Shown here: in pieces, positions 9,538-18,443 of the stretch
Position numbering within the stretch: the stretch's first letter is position 1
Layout: each line of letters opens with the position of its first letter
NCBI RefSeq assembly: GCF_014144865.1
Contig: NZ_JAALDM010000117.1
Location: 1-55,093 of the forward strand
Direction of reading: 5' to 3'
DNA from: Dietzia aerolata
Lineage (GTDB): Bacteria > Actinomycetota > Actinomycetes > Mycobacteriales > Mycobacteriaceae
DNA length: 55,093 nt
Made by a program: the position numbers and the translations under genes
The notes under the pieces: generated by a model
Told to the model about the DNA's origin: nothing
Database searches by the model: none
Seen by the model: only the letters and a program-made list of their open reading frames with translations

Positions 9538-12500
9538 TCAACGCAGCGACCGGGCCTTGCGCGCCGCCTTGGCCGCGGTCTTCTGAGCTGCGGTCTTCTG
9601 GGTAGCGGTTTTCGGCGCGGCCTTCTTTGCCGCCTGCTTCGTCGCGGGCGCCTTCTTTGCAGGGGTCTTCTTCGCGGCCGACTTCGTCGCCGCTGCAGTC
9701 CCTCCACCTTGTTCCACCGAGTCGGCCTCGGCGTCCCCGTCGACGGGGAGCACCTGTGCCAGGAACCGACCGGTGTGGCTTTCCGGGATCCGGGCTACCT
9801 GTTCAGGTGTCCCCTCCGCGACCACGGTGCCGCCGCCTGCGCCGCCCTCGGGCCCCATATCGATGACCCAGTCGGCACTCTTGATGACATCGAGATTGTG
9901 TTCGATGACGATCACGGTGTTGCCCTTGTCGACCAGTCCCTGGATCACCAGGAGCAGTTTGGTGATGTCCTCGAAGTGCAGGCCCGTGGTGGGCTCATCG
10001 AGAATGTAGACCGTCCGGCCACTCGAGCGCTTCTGGAGCTCAGCGGCCAACTTGACGCGCTGCGCCTCACCGCCGGACAGTGTGGGTGCCGACTGACCGA
10101 GTCGCACATATCCAAGGCCGACCTGGGTGAGCGTCTTGAGGTAGCGGTGAATCGAGGTGATCGGTTCGAAGAACTCGCATGCCTCCTCGATCGGCATGTC
10201 CAGCACCTCGGCGATGGTCTTACCCTTGTAGTGCACCTCGAGGGTCTCGCGGTTGTACCGCGCACCGTGGCAGACCTCGCACGGGACGTAGACGTCCGGC
10301 AGGAAATTCATCTCGATCTTCAGCGTGCCGTCACCCTGACACGCCTCGCATCGGCCGCCCTTGACGTTGAACGAGAACCTTCCCTGCTTGTAGCCACGCA
10401 CCTTCGCCTCGGTGGTCGCGGCGAACAGGGTACGGATCTTGTCGAATACGCCGGTGTAGGTGGCCGGGTTCGACCTAGGCGTCCGCCCGATGGGCGACTG
10501 ATCGACCTGGACCAGTTTGTCGAAGGACTCGACACCGTCGATCCCGGAGTGCCGCCCGGGCACCTGCCGGGCCCGGTTGAGTTGATTGGCCAGTGAGGTG
10601 GCGAGGATGTCGTTCACCAGGGTCGACTTCCCTGATCCCGACACCCCGGTGACCGCACACAGCACGCCGCCGGGGAAGACCACGTCGACGTTTCTGAGGT
10701 TGTTCTCGCGGGCGCCCCGCACCCGCAACTGCTTGTCCGGGTCCCGCTCACGACGGGTCTCGGGGACAGCGATGGACCGCCGGCCCGCGAGGTAGTCGCC
10801 GGTCAACGATTCCTTGTTGGCCAGCAGCCCTTCGTAACTCCCGGAGTGCACGACCCGGCCACCGTGTTCACCGGCGAGTGGCCCGATGTCGACGATCCAG
10901 TCGGCGGCCTTGATCGTGTCCTCATCGTGTTCCACCACGAGCAGCGTGTTGCCGAGATCCCGCAGCCGAACGAGGGTGTCGATGAGTCGCCGGTTGTCGC
11001 GTTGGTGCAATCCGATGGACGGCTCGTCGAGAACGTAGAGCACTCCGGCCAGGCCCGAGCCGATTTGGGTGGCCAGGCGGATGCGCTGCGCCTCACCGCC
11101 CGACAGGCTCCCTGCCACGCGGTCCAGCGACAGGTAATCGAGGCCGACGTCGAGAAGGAATCCCATCCGGGCCTGGATCTCTTTGAGAACCCGACCGGCG
11201 ATCATGGCCTGGCGGTCGGTCAACTCGAGCCCGTCCAGGAAGCTCGCGCAGTCCGACACGGACATACGGCTGATGTCGGCGATCGATTGTTCCTGTCCGC
11301 CTGGTCCGGCCATGGTCACCGCAAGAATCTCGGGCTTGAGGCGGGTGCCGTCACACGCCGGACAGGGCACCTCGCGCATGTAGCCCTGGTAGCGCTCCTT
11401 CTGCGACTCAGACTCGGTCTGCTCGAGCCGACGCTTGAGAAACGCCATGACGCCCTCGAATTTGGCGTCGTAGGTCCGAACCCGCCCATAGCGGTTCTTG
11501 TATCGAACGCGGACCTTCGTCGAGGCACCGCCGAGCACCGCCTTACGCACCTTTGCGGGCAGATCCTGCCACGGGGTGCGTAGGTCGAACCCCAGGTCTT
11601 CGGCAAGACCGGTCAGGAGCTGCTGGAAATAATCCGCACTCTGTCCGCCGGCCCACGGGGCGATGGCACCGTCGGCGAGCGAGAGTTCCGGGTCCGGCAC
11701 CACCAGGTCGGGATCGACCTCGAGATGGGATCCGAGCCCGTCGCACACCGGGCACGCTCCGTACGGCGAGTTGAAGGAGAACGCCCGCGGCTCCATGTCG
11801 TCGAGGGCGATGGGGTGCCCGTTGGGGCAGGCCATGTGCTCGGAGAAACGGCGACGCCGACCGGGGTCGGACTCCTCGAGGTCCACATAGTCGATCACGA
11901 TCACGCCGTCGGCCAGGCCGAGTGCGGTCTCCACCGAATCGGTCAGACGCTGGCGGGCGGTCGCCTTGGCGGCGAGGCGGTCCACCACCACCTCGATATC
12001 GTGCTTTTCCTGCTTCTTCAGTGTCGGCGGCTCGGCAAGGGTGTGCAGCTCTCCATCGACGCGGACACGGCTGTATCCGTCGGCGGCGAGCTGGGCGAAC
12101 AAGTCCACGAACTCGCCTTTGCGGGTGCGGACTACTGGCGCCAGGACCTGGAAGCGGGCGCCCTCCTCCCCCGCCAGGATCTGGTCGACGATCTGCTGCG
12201 GCGTCTGCCGCGAGACGACCTCACCACAGGTCGGGCAGTGCGGGACTCCCGCCCGCGCGTAGAGCAGACGCAGATAGTCATAGACCTCGGTGATGGTGCC
12301 GACGGTCGAGCGCGGGTTGCGGTTGGTGGACTTCTGGTCGATGGACACCGCCGGGGAAAGGCCTTCGATGAAGTCCACGTCCGGCTTGTCCATCTGGCCG
12401 AGAAACATCCGCGCATAGGCCGACAGCGACTCGACATAGCGCCGCTGCCCCTCCGCGAAGATCGTGTCGAACGCGAGGGAGGACTTGCCCGACCCCGACA

Positions 12501-12597
12501 GTCCGGTGAACACGATCAGTGCCTCTCGGGGGACATCGATGTCCACGCCCTTGAGGTTGTGCTCACGTGCACCGCGGACGACCAACCGGTCCACCAT
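9538..12597 (-). CDS. uvrA: Excinuclease ABC subunit A with a Lys/Ala-rich C-terminal tail
   Basis: UvrA is the damage-recognition ATPase of nucleotide excision repair and loads UvrB onto DNA. The 1019-residue product has a first ATPase with [12 protein letters not shown] (about 32-43), zinc-binding CxxC pairs (CPTCGE, CPNG...CPVCDG, CPACDG, CEACQG...CEVCHG), the signature [10 protein letters not shown], the second Walker [13 protein letters not shown], and [14 protein letters not shown] 12597 opens the family N-terminus ([15 protein letters not shown]) and has GGAAGGAGAA upstream. The last 60 or so residues are an unusual Ala/Lys/Thr-rich tail with repeated AKK/PAKK/KTA units, like histone H1-type tails, which standard UvrA lacks. 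The gene is divergent from a metallo-hydrolase gene. I see no clear LexA box in the 135-nt gap. Confidence 0.97.
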   Translation of the reverse strand: MVDRLVVRGAREHNLKGVDIDVPREALIVFTGLSGSGKSSLAFDTIFAEGQRRYVESLSAYARMFLGQMDKPDVDFIEGLSPAVSIDQKSTNRNPRSTVGTITEVYDYLRLLYARAGVPHCPTCGEVVSRQTPQQIVDQILAGEEGARFQVLAPVVRTRKGEFVDLFAQLAADGYSRVRVDGELHTLAEPPTLKKQEKHDIEVVVDRLAAKATARQRLTDSVETALGLADGVIVIDYVDLEESDPGRRRRFSEHMACPNGHPIALDDMEPRAFSFNSPYGACPVCDGLGSHLEVDPDLVVPDPELSLADGAIAPWAGGQSADYFQQLLTGLAEDLGFDLRTPWQDLPAKVRKAVLGGASTKVRVRYKNRYGRVRTYDAKFEGVMAFLKRRLEQTESESQKERYQGYMREVPCPACDGTRLKPEILAVTMAGPGGQEQSIADISRMSVSDCASFLDGLELTDRQAMIAGRVLKEIQARMGFLLDVGLDYLSLDRVAGSLSGGEAQRIRLATQIGSGLAGVLYVLDEPSIGLHQRDNRRLIDTLVRLRDLGNTLLVVEHDEDTIKAADWIVDIGPLAGEHGGRVVHSGSYEGLLANKESLTGDYLAGRRSIAVPETRRERDPDKQLRVRGARENNLRNVDVVFPGGVLCAVTGVSGSGKSTLVNDILATSLANQLNRARQVPGRHSGIDGVESFDKLVQVDQSPIGRTPRSNPATYTGVFDKIRTLFAATTEAKVRGYKQGRFSFNVKGGRCEACQGDGTLKIEMNFLPDVYVPCEVCHGARYNRETLEVHYKGKTIAEVLDMPIEEACEFFEPITSIHRYLKTLTQVGLGYVRLGQSAPTLSGGEAQRVKLAAELQKRSSGRTVYILDEPTTGLHFEDITKLLLVIQGLVDKGNTVIVIEHNLDVIKSADWVIDMGPEGGAGGGTVVAEGTPEQVARIPESHTGRFLAQVLPVDGDAEADSVEQGGGTAAATKSAAKKTPAKKAPATKQAAKKAAPKTATQKTAAQKTAAKAARKARSLR
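9541..9700. repeat. uvrA: Low-complexity Lys/Ala/Thr repeat region at the 3' end of uvrA
   Basis: The last ~55 codons of uvrA repeat short units such as AKK, PAKKAP, KTAAQ and KTAAK. The DNA is correspondingly repetitive. This suggests expansion by slippage or selection for a basic, disordered DNA-binding tail. Confidence 0.6.
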
Positions 12598-12720
12598 GGG
12601 TTCTCCTTCCAGGGGGGAGGTCGCCACATCGCCGTAGGTACCGATAGGCCGCCGTTCCCGCACACGAAGGTACCAACGATCTCCGACACGCTTCCGGCCC
12701 CCGGGCTCCGACGACGTCGG

Positions 12721-12726
12721 TAGCCT
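12721..12726 (+). promoter_or_regulatory. Predicted -10 box of the metallo-hydrolase gene (leaderless)
   Basis: TAGCCT is followed by 6 nt and the ATG at 12733. The intervening GCAGGT is too close to the ATG to serve as a normal Shine-Dalgarno, so a leaderless message is likely. Confidence 0.4.
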
Positions 12727-12732
12727 GCAGGT

Positions 12733-13434
12733 ATGTCGAATGAAGCCACTTCCGTCCCAAACCGCATCACCCTCACCGAGGGCTACACCGGCCACCTCGA
12801 CGGTCGACTCACCGGCCAGCGGTGGACCGTCGGCCCCGCCCGTCTGACCAAGATCTCCGTCGGCGAGATGGACAACAACGTCTACGTGGTCGAGTCCATC
12901 GCGACCGGCGATGTACTGCTCATCGACGCCGCCAACGACGCCCCGCAGCTGGTCGCGCACCTCCGCGAGCACGCACCATCTCTGAAGGAGGTCCTCACCA
13001 CGCATCTGCACGCGGATCATTGGATAGGTCTCGCGGAGACGGTGGAGTCCCTCGGCCTGTCGACGATCGCCTCCCCCGGTGACGCCGGTTCGATCGACAT
13101 CCCGACCGACCGCCACGTCTCCCACGGCGACCACCTGGAGGTCGGGGACCTTCGGCTCGAGGTGATCGGACTGCGTGGCCACACTCCAGATGGCATCGCT
13201 CTGTTGCTGCGGACCGACGAGGGGACGCATCTGTTCTCGGGCGATTCGCTGTTCCCTGGCGGGCCCGGAAAGACCGGCTCCCCGGAAGAGTTCGCCACCC
13301 TCATGAACGATCTGGAATCACGGGTCTTCGACGTCCTGCCCGACGACGTGGTGGTCCATCCCGGGCACGGCGACGACACCACGGTGGGCGCCGAGCGTCC
13401 GAGCCTGCCCGAGTGGCGTGAGCGGGGCTGGTGA
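12733..13434 (+). CDS. MBL-fold metallo-hydrolase (glyoxalase II-like)
   Basis: This is a 233-residue cytosolic metallo-beta-lactamase-fold hydrolase. The metal-binding signature is THLHADHW (about residues 95-102, HxHxDH), followed by a Gly-His step, [10 protein letters not shown] and the late histidine in VHPGHGDDT. This pattern fits glyoxalase II-like thioester or ester hydrolases; the substrate is unknown. It is divergent from uvrA. M. tuberculosis, as I recall, has a similar gene next to uvrA, so the linkage is old. Its product resembles that of the MBL gene at 35785-36444 in fold but not closely in sequence. Confidence 0.9.
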   Translation: MSNEATSVPNRITLTEGYTGHLDGRLTGQRWTVGPARLTKISVGEMDNNVYVVESIATGDVLLIDAANDAPQLVAHLREHAPSLKEVLTTHLHADHWIGLAETVESLGLSTIASPGDAGSIDIPTDRHVSHGDHLEVGDLRLEVIGLRGHTPDGIALLLRTDEGTHLFSGDSLFPGGPGKTGSPEEFATLMNDLESRVFDVLPDDVVVHPGHGDDTTVGAERPSLPEWRERGW

Positions 13435-13632
13435 GCCGCCGAACACACGTCCCGTCGGCCCGCGCATGACCGTCGATTCCGAATCGTTATCTTTGACGCT
13501 CACCACCCGATCACCGCAGACCACCCCACGATCGGCAACCCTCGGCTCAGCGCCGAATTGACGCGATCGGAGGCATGCCGCCCGAGTTCGCACTAGGTTC
13601 GACCACGCACTCCCACTTATCCAGGAGGAACG

Positions 13633-14781
13633 ATGATCCGACGTCTCGCTCGACCCATGCTCGCCTCGGTTTTCGTCATCGACGGCATCGAGACGCTGCG
13701 CAACCCCCAGGCCCACGTCGACAATGCGGCGCCGCTCGTCGAGCAGGCAGCCCCGTTGGTGGAAAAGGGAGAGCAGGTGGTCAATGAGCGCGTCACGACG
13801 TCTGTCCCACCCGTGCCCAAGGACACCGAAACGCTGGTAAAGGCACTCGCCGGTGTCAAGATCGGTGCGGGAGCCCTGTTCGCACTCGGCAAGGCGCCGC
13901 GGCTGTCGGCTCTGGCCCTGACCGCGGCCCACCTGCCCTCGACTGTCAGCCGTCATGCGTTCTGGACGGAGTCCGATCCGGCCGCGCGTAGCCGCAAGAC
14001 CACCGGCCTGGCGACCGACGTCGCCCTGCTCGGAGCCCTGGCCCTGGCGACCGTCGACACGGCCGGCCAGCCCGGTCTGGCGTGGCGGGCCGGCAAGGCC
14101 AAGGACAAGGTCGCCGCGAAGCTTCCCGGCGCGAAGGCCGAGGCCGTCACCGCGGGTTCTGCGGTCGCCGGCGTCGCCCATTCGATTTCCGACCAGGCGC
14201 GCGACGCCGCTGGAACCGTCCGGGAGAAGGCTCCCGAGGTGGCCGAGCAGGTCCGTGAGGCAGCGGACACCGTCCGTGGCCGGGCCCCGGAGGTCGTCGA
14301 GCAGGTGCGCGAGCGGACTCCCGAGGTCGCCGAGCAGGTGCGCGAGCAGGCGTCAGGCCTGGCCGGTCTGGTGATGGCCAAGGCTCCGGTCGTCGCCGCT
14401 CGAGTTCGAGACCGTGTGGCCGAGGCACGTGAACAGGCCGCTCCGGTTGTCGAGCAGGCCCGTGAGCGGGTCGCGACGGCTGCGCATGTGGCTGCCGAGG
14501 AGGCCGCTCCGCTGGCGGCGCAGGCCCGCCACCGTGCCGAGTCGGTGGCGAGCGATGTGGCCGGCAGGGTCGAGGAGATCGACACCGCAGCCGTGCGCAA
14601 GGCCGCCGACGACGTTCGACAGGCCGCAGCGGACCGCCGTGCGAAGGCCGACAAGAAGGCACGCAAGGCCGGTGCCGACGCCACGAAGAAGGCCCAGAAG
14701 CAGGCGCGCCGGAAGGGCGCCGACGCACGGAAGAAGAGTGACGAGCTCCGCGAGAAGGCCGCCCAGGTCATCGCGCCCTGA
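13633..14781 (+). CDS. DoxX-like membrane domain fused to a long helical repeat and basic tail
   Basis: The 382-residue product has two parts. Residues 1-160 look like a DoxX-type membrane domain: RRLARPMLASVFVIDGIETL at the start, then hydrophobic segments around GVKIGAGALFALGK and TGLATDVALLGALALATV. Residues 170-330 are Ala/Glu/Arg/Val-rich with 11-residue-like repeats ((A/T)PEVxEQVRE), expected to form an amphipathic helix or coiled coil. The last 60 residues are Lys/Arg/Ala-rich (KADKKARKAG, KAQKQARRKG). AGGAGG lies 5 nt before the ATG. A terminator-like hairpin follows. The function is unknown; the layout suggests a membrane-anchored scaffold that may touch nucleic acid or the inner face of the membrane. 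Confidence 0.75.
   Translation: MIRRLARPMLASVFVIDGIETLRNPQAHVDNAAPLVEQAAPLVEKGEQVVNERVTTSVPPVPKDTETLVKALAGVKIGAGALFALGKAPRLSALALTAAHLPSTVSRHAFWTESDPAARSRKTTGLATDVALLGALALATVDTAGQPGLAWRAGKAKDKVAAKLPGAKAEAVTAGSAVAGVAHSISDQARDAAGTVREKAPEVAEQVREAADTVRGRAPEVVEQVRERTPEVAEQVREQASGLAGLVMAKAPVVAARVRDRVAEAREQAAPVVEQARERVATAAHVAAEEAAPLAAQARHRAESVASDVAGRVEEIDTAAVRKAADDVRQAAADRRAKADKKARKAGADATKKAQKQARRKGADARKKSDELREKAAQVIAP
14229..14350. repeat. Coding repeat of (A/T)PEVxEQVRE units
   Basis: Three copies of a unit encoding (A/T)PEV(A/V)EQVRE start near 14230, 14285 and 14318, with a variable spacer between the first two. They are conserved at both protein and DNA level inside the DoxX-like gene, consistent with internal duplication. 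Confidence 0.6.
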
Positions 14782-14823
14782 CAGCCTCGCCGGTCCCCAC
14801 CGGCGCCGCGAAGCAATCGACGT

Positions 14824-14852
14824 CGACCCCGCCCGACACCCGGGCGGGGTCG
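14824..14852 (+). terminator. Hairpin after the DoxX-like gene
   Basis: CGACCCCGCCCG and CGGGCGGGGTCG form a perfect 12-bp stem with a 5-nt loop, 43 nt after the stop codon. The following sequence is only weakly T-rich, as is common for actinobacterial terminators. Confidence 0.55.
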
Positions 14853-14931
14853 TCGTCGTCAGAGGCCCGTCACGATTATCGGTAACCTGGACGTCCTGCC
14901 ATGAGCCGTCCAACCGTCCGAAGGAGCACCC

Positions 14932-17418
14932 GTGACGGGACACGATCCCCTCGCCGAGGAGCAAGAGCACCTCGGTCGTCTCCTCGATCGCCTCGAGGAA
15001 TTGCGCCGGGACACCCGCGCGCGCCTGGACGCCGTCCTACGCGGAACCGGGGGTACACCGCAGGCCCGGTCGGAGCGGGAGTCGTTCGCCCGTCTGTACA
15101 ACTCAGAACTGGCGGCGTACAACGCCGCGAACCTTGGCCTGTACTTCGGACGTCTGGACATGGAGGACGGCGAGGTGCGCCGCATCGGCCGCGTCGGGCT
15201 CAGGGATGACGACGAGGACCTCACGACGCTCCTGCTCGACTGGCGCGCCGACCACAGCCGCCCGTTCTATCTGGCCACCACGGCCCGCCCGGAGGGCGCG
15301 CATCGGCGCCGGCATCTGCGCACGATCGGACGCCGCGTGATCGGCGTCCATGACGAGTTCCTCACCGCCCCGACCGACGGGAACGTTCCCGAGGATCATG
15401 ACGACGTGGTGGGCGAGTCCGCACTCCTCGAGACCCTCGAGCAGGCGCGATCCGGTCACATGACCGACATCGTGGCCACCATTCAGCGGGAGCAGGACGA
15501 GATCATCCGAAACCCGCACGCCGGCGTGCTCGTGGTCCAGGGCGGGCCGGGCACGGGCAAGACCGCGGTGGCACTGCACCGCGCCGCCTATCTGCTCTAC
15601 ACCCATCGCCAGCGGCTCGACCGCAGTGGCGTGCTGATCGTGGGGCCCAACGCACGGTTCCTCGACTACATCGCGCGGGTCCTTCCGTCCCTGGGCGAGT
15701 CGGGCGTCGTGCTGCGCACGTTGGGTGACCTCTACCCTGGCGTCCGGGCGACCGGTCCTGAGTCCCTGAGGGGTGAAGAGGTCAAGGGCTCCGAGGCGAT
15801 GGTCAACATCCTCAAGGCGGCTGTGCGGTCCCGTCAAACGGCCCCCACCGACGACGTGGAGGTGCTGGTAGACGGTCACCGACTGGTCCTTGATCCGGCG
15901 TCGGTCCGGGCTGCTCGGGGTCGGGCCCGCATGACCCGCCGTCCACACAACCAGGCGCGCGAGGCGTTCGCCACTCGGATCGTCGAGGCACTGACCGAGC
16001 AATACGTGGCAGCGTTGACCGATCCGGTGGGCCAGGCGGAGGACCAGGCGTGGGCCCCCCGGGGCGACGGACTGGGTGACCTGGGAGACCCCGCACGCCC
16101 GTTGCTCGACGCCGACGACCGCGCCGCGCTGAAGCGGGAGGTCGAGGAGTCGGTCGAGGTCGCCGAGGCGATCAATAAGTGGTGGCCCGTTCTCCAGCCG
16201 GAACAGCTCCTCGCCGAGTTCCTCTCGAGCCGCGACCGGATCACCGAGGCCGCGGGCGACTATGTCGCCGAGGACCAGGACGCGCTGTTCCGTCAGGACG
16301 GTTTCGCGTTCTCCGTGGCCGATGTCCCCCTACTCGACGAGTTGGCCGAACTCCTGGGTGAGGACCCGGCGGCCGACGGCACCGAGGCGGATCGCGCGTG
16401 GGCCGAGCAGGTGCGGCAGGCCGAGGAGGCTCTCGAGATCCTCACCGGTTCCGCGGTGCAGGACATCGAGGACGATCTGGATCCCGAAGTGCTCATGGCG
16501 TACGACGTCGTGGACGCGGAATCGCTGGCCCGCCGCCACAGCGCCGACACGGACCTCACGGTCGCCGACCGCGCGGGGGCGGACCGTACCTGGGCCTTCG
16601 GTCACGTGATTGTCGACGAGGCGCAGGAGTTGTCGGCGATGGCGTGGCGCACTCTGATGCGCCGCTCCCCCAACCGGTGGATGACGTTGGTGGGCGATGT
16701 GGCCCAGACCTCGAGTCCCGCCGGGATCGACTCGTGGGACGACGCGTTGTCGCCCTACGTGGACGACCGCTGGGTGCTGTGCGAGCTCACCGTCAACTAC
16801 CGGACCCCGGCCACCGTGTCAGCTGTGGCCGAGGCGCTGCTCACCGAGATCGACCCGCGAGCCACGTCGCCGCGTCCCGTGCGTCAGGGCCGGCATCCGG
16901 TGGAATGGGCCGAGACCGACGCCGCGTCCGTGGCGACGGTGGTGACGGAGCGGATCACCGCGGTCCCGCCGGAACGAGCCGTCGCGGTGGTGCTCCCGGA
17001 CCACGACCACGACGACGACAACGGCGTCGACTCCGCGGACGGTCACGACTCGGCACACCGCGGCGGGGCACACGATTCGGCGCCGGCGAACGGCTATCCT
17101 GCTCTTCGCGAGGCCGTTGATAGCGCCCGCCCGGGCACGTCCGTGCTGCCGTTGGCCTTGGCCAAGGGGCTTGAGTTCGATGTCGTGGTGGTGGTCGATC
17201 CCGAACGGGTCCTCGCTCGCTCACCTCAGGGCCTGCAGGACCTGTACGTGGGCACCACCCGTGCGACCCAGAGGCTCGTCCTGGTCCAGACCGGCGGCTT
17301 CGGAACGTTGCTCGCGGGAATCAGGGACGCGTTGGCGGACGGTGACGCGGAACCGGACAACGACGGGTTGCCCCCGAGCGATGGGGCAACCGACAAACGA
17401 GAGGACCTGACCGCATGA
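14932..17418 (+). CDS. helD: HelD/HelR-type UvrD-like helicase (RNA polymerase-associated ATPase)
   Basis: This is an 828-residue SF1 helicase-fold ATPase. An N-terminal charged coiled coil (about 8-35) matches the part of HelD that enters the RNA polymerase secondary channel. The ATPase has Walker A GGPGTGKTA (about 204-212), Walker B VIVDEAQELS (about 558-567), a GDVAQ motif, VNYRTP, and a C-terminal LPLALAKGLEFDVV with VGTTRATQRL. HelD proteins release stalled RNA polymerase from DNA using ATP; related HelR proteins contribute to rifampicin tolerance in mycobacteria. GTG 14932 has GAAGGAG upstream. A low-complexity Asp/His-rich insertion sits near residues 690-720. The stop overlaps the next gene (ATGA). 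Confidence 0.88.
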   Translation: MTGHDPLAEEQEHLGRLLDRLEELRRDTRARLDAVLRGTGGTPQARSERESFARLYNSELAAYNAANLGLYFGRLDMEDGEVRRIGRVGLRDDDEDLTTLLLDWRADHSRPFYLATTARPEGAHRRRHLRTIGRRVIGVHDEFLTAPTDGNVPEDHDDVVGESALLETLEQARSGHMTDIVATIQREQDEIIRNPHAGVLVVQGGPGTGKTAVALHRAAYLLYTHRQRLDRSGVLIVGPNARFLDYIARVLPSLGESGVVLRTLGDLYPGVRATGPESLRGEEVKGSEAMVNILKAAVRSRQTAPTDDVEVLVDGHRLVLDPASVRAARGRARMTRRPHNQAREAFATRIVEALTEQYVAALTDPVGQAEDQAWAPRGDGLGDLGDPARPLLDADDRAALKREVEESVEVAEAINKWWPVLQPEQLLAEFLSSRDRITEAAGDYVAEDQDALFRQDGFAFSVADVPLLDELAELLGEDPAADGTEADRAWAEQVRQAEEALEILTGSAVQDIEDDLDPEVLMAYDVVDAESLARRHSADTDLTVADRAGADRTWAFGHVIVDEAQELSAMAWRTLMRRSPNRWMTLVGDVAQTSSPAGIDSWDDALSPYVDDRWVLCELTVNYRTPATVSAVAEALLTEIDPRATSPRPVRQGRHPVEWAETDAASVATVVTERITAVPPERAVAVVLPDHDHDDDNGVDSADGHDSAHRGGAHDSAPANGYPALREAVDSARPGTSVLPLALAKGLEFDVVVVVDPERVLARSPQGLQDLYVGTTRATQRLVLVQTGGFGTLLAGIRDALADGDAEPDNDGLPPSDGATDKREDLTA

Positions 17419-17864
17419 GGCTCGTGCCAGGGCGCGCTCTGATGGCGCCGGCTCTCCTCGCCCTCACGGTGGTCGTGAGTGCGTGCGGTCAGTCCGCCGA
17501 CGAGGCCCCGGAGTCCTCCGTTGAGGCTTCTGACTCCGGCGGTTCCGGCGACACCGGCAGCACTGGCGGCGCCGGCCAAGCGCCGAATCCGTCCGGCTCG
17601 ACCTCGGAGTCACGCACTAACGACGAACAGGCGTTTCTCGACGAACTGACCGAGTTCGGACTTCCGACCGGGATGAGTGCTGAGACCACGGTCGAGGTGG
17701 GGATCGGGATCTGCCTCAAGATCGCCGAGGGGGTCGACGACGAGACGATCCTCGATGAGATCCGGCCGCTCAGCAGCGCCATCGCCTCCCAGATCGAGGA
17801 CATCGACACCGCCGGGGTCGGACGCGCACTGGTCGACGCGAGCCGGACCCACCTCTGCGACTGA
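17415..17864 (+). CDS. DUF732 family lipoprotein
   Basis: The 149-residue product has a signal peptide ending in the lipobox VVSAC, with the predicted lipidated cysteine at residue 24. A Ser/Gly/Glu-rich linker (about 28-65) precedes a DUF732-type helical domain with FLDELTEFGLP, a GIGICLKIAEG segment and a terminal cysteine (THLCD); the two domain cysteines may form a disulfide. It should be anchored to the outside of the cytoplasmic membrane. The function of the family is unknown. It overlaps the HelD gene by 4 nt (ATGA), so it is co-translated with it, an odd functional pairing. Confidence 0.8.
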   Translation: MRLVPGRALMAPALLALTVVVSACGQSADEAPESSVEASDSGGSGDTGSTGGAGQAPNPSGSTSESRTNDEQAFLDELTEFGLPTGMSAETTVEVGIGICLKIAEGVDDETILDEIRPLSSAIASQIEDIDTAGVGRALVDASRTHLCD

Positions 17865-17901
17865 CGCTCGTCAGCCGCCGAGGGAGCCCGGCCGGTGTCG
17901 T

Positions 17902-18351
17902 CTAGACCGTGTGGACGATGAGCACGTCGCAGGTGGCGCGGCGCGCGGCGTCGGCCGGAACCGAGCCCAGCAGGCGTCCGGTGAGCGAGTTGAGCCCCTT
18001 GTTGCCCACGACCAGAAGGTCGGCGCCGACCTCGTCTGCCAGGGCGATCAGCGACTCCACCGGGGCGCCCTTGATGGTCCGCACCTCGATCTCGGTCGCA
18101 CCGGAGGCCTGTGCCCGGTCCTTCGCTCCGCGGACGATGTCCACGGCGGGGTTGTCGCCCCGGATCTGGTAGGCGTCCTCGCCCAACTGGTCTGCGGCCT
18201 GGCTGACGGACCGCGGATCGGCCGGCACGTAGGCGCAGGCGATGACCAGGGTCGCCGACGCATCGGCGGCCAGAACGGCGGCGCGCTCAACCGCGCGGTA
18301 GGACGACTCTGACCCATCCGTACCCACGATCACCTTGGTGTAGGCGCTCAT
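17902..18351 (-). CDS. Universal stress protein (UspA family)
   Basis: This is a single-domain Usp of 149 residues, starting KVIVGTDGSESS, with the nucleotide-binding pattern VGNKGLNSLTGRLLGSVP near residues 113-130 (G-x2-G-x9-G-S/T). It is therefore probably the ATP- or cAMP-binding class. In M. tuberculosis the neighbour of the uvr genes is, as I recall, Rv1636, a cAMP-binding Usp, and this is a likely orthologue. A GAGGAGAGGA site precedes the ATG. It lies 92 nt downstream of uvrB on the same strand, so it may be co-transcribed or have its own promoter. Confidence 0.92.
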   Translation of the reverse strand: MSAYTKVIVGTDGSESSYRAVERAAVLAADASATLVIACAYVPADPRSVSQAADQLGEDAYQIRGDNPAVDIVRGAKDRAQASGATEIEVRTIKGAPVESLIALADEVGADLLVVGNKGLNSLTGRLLGSVPADAARRATCDVLIVHTV

Positions 18352-18443
18352 TGCTGTCCTCTCCTCGGGAACACGTTTTACCCAGCGTAGACCGCGAGCG
18401 CTGGTCCCGTAGGGGGTAAGAGTGTCACATCACAGGTGAGGAG

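Noticed and set aside
12598-12732. LexA (SOS) operator between uvrA and the MBL gene
   Set aside because: I found no TCGAAC(N4)GTTCGA-like palindrome here or upstream of uvrB, so SOS control is not claimed.
13318-14181. Minus-strand open frame antisense to the DoxX-like gene and the end of the MBL gene
   Set aside because: No ribosome-binding site and it overlaps two well-supported plus-strand genes; the composition is the complement of their repeats.
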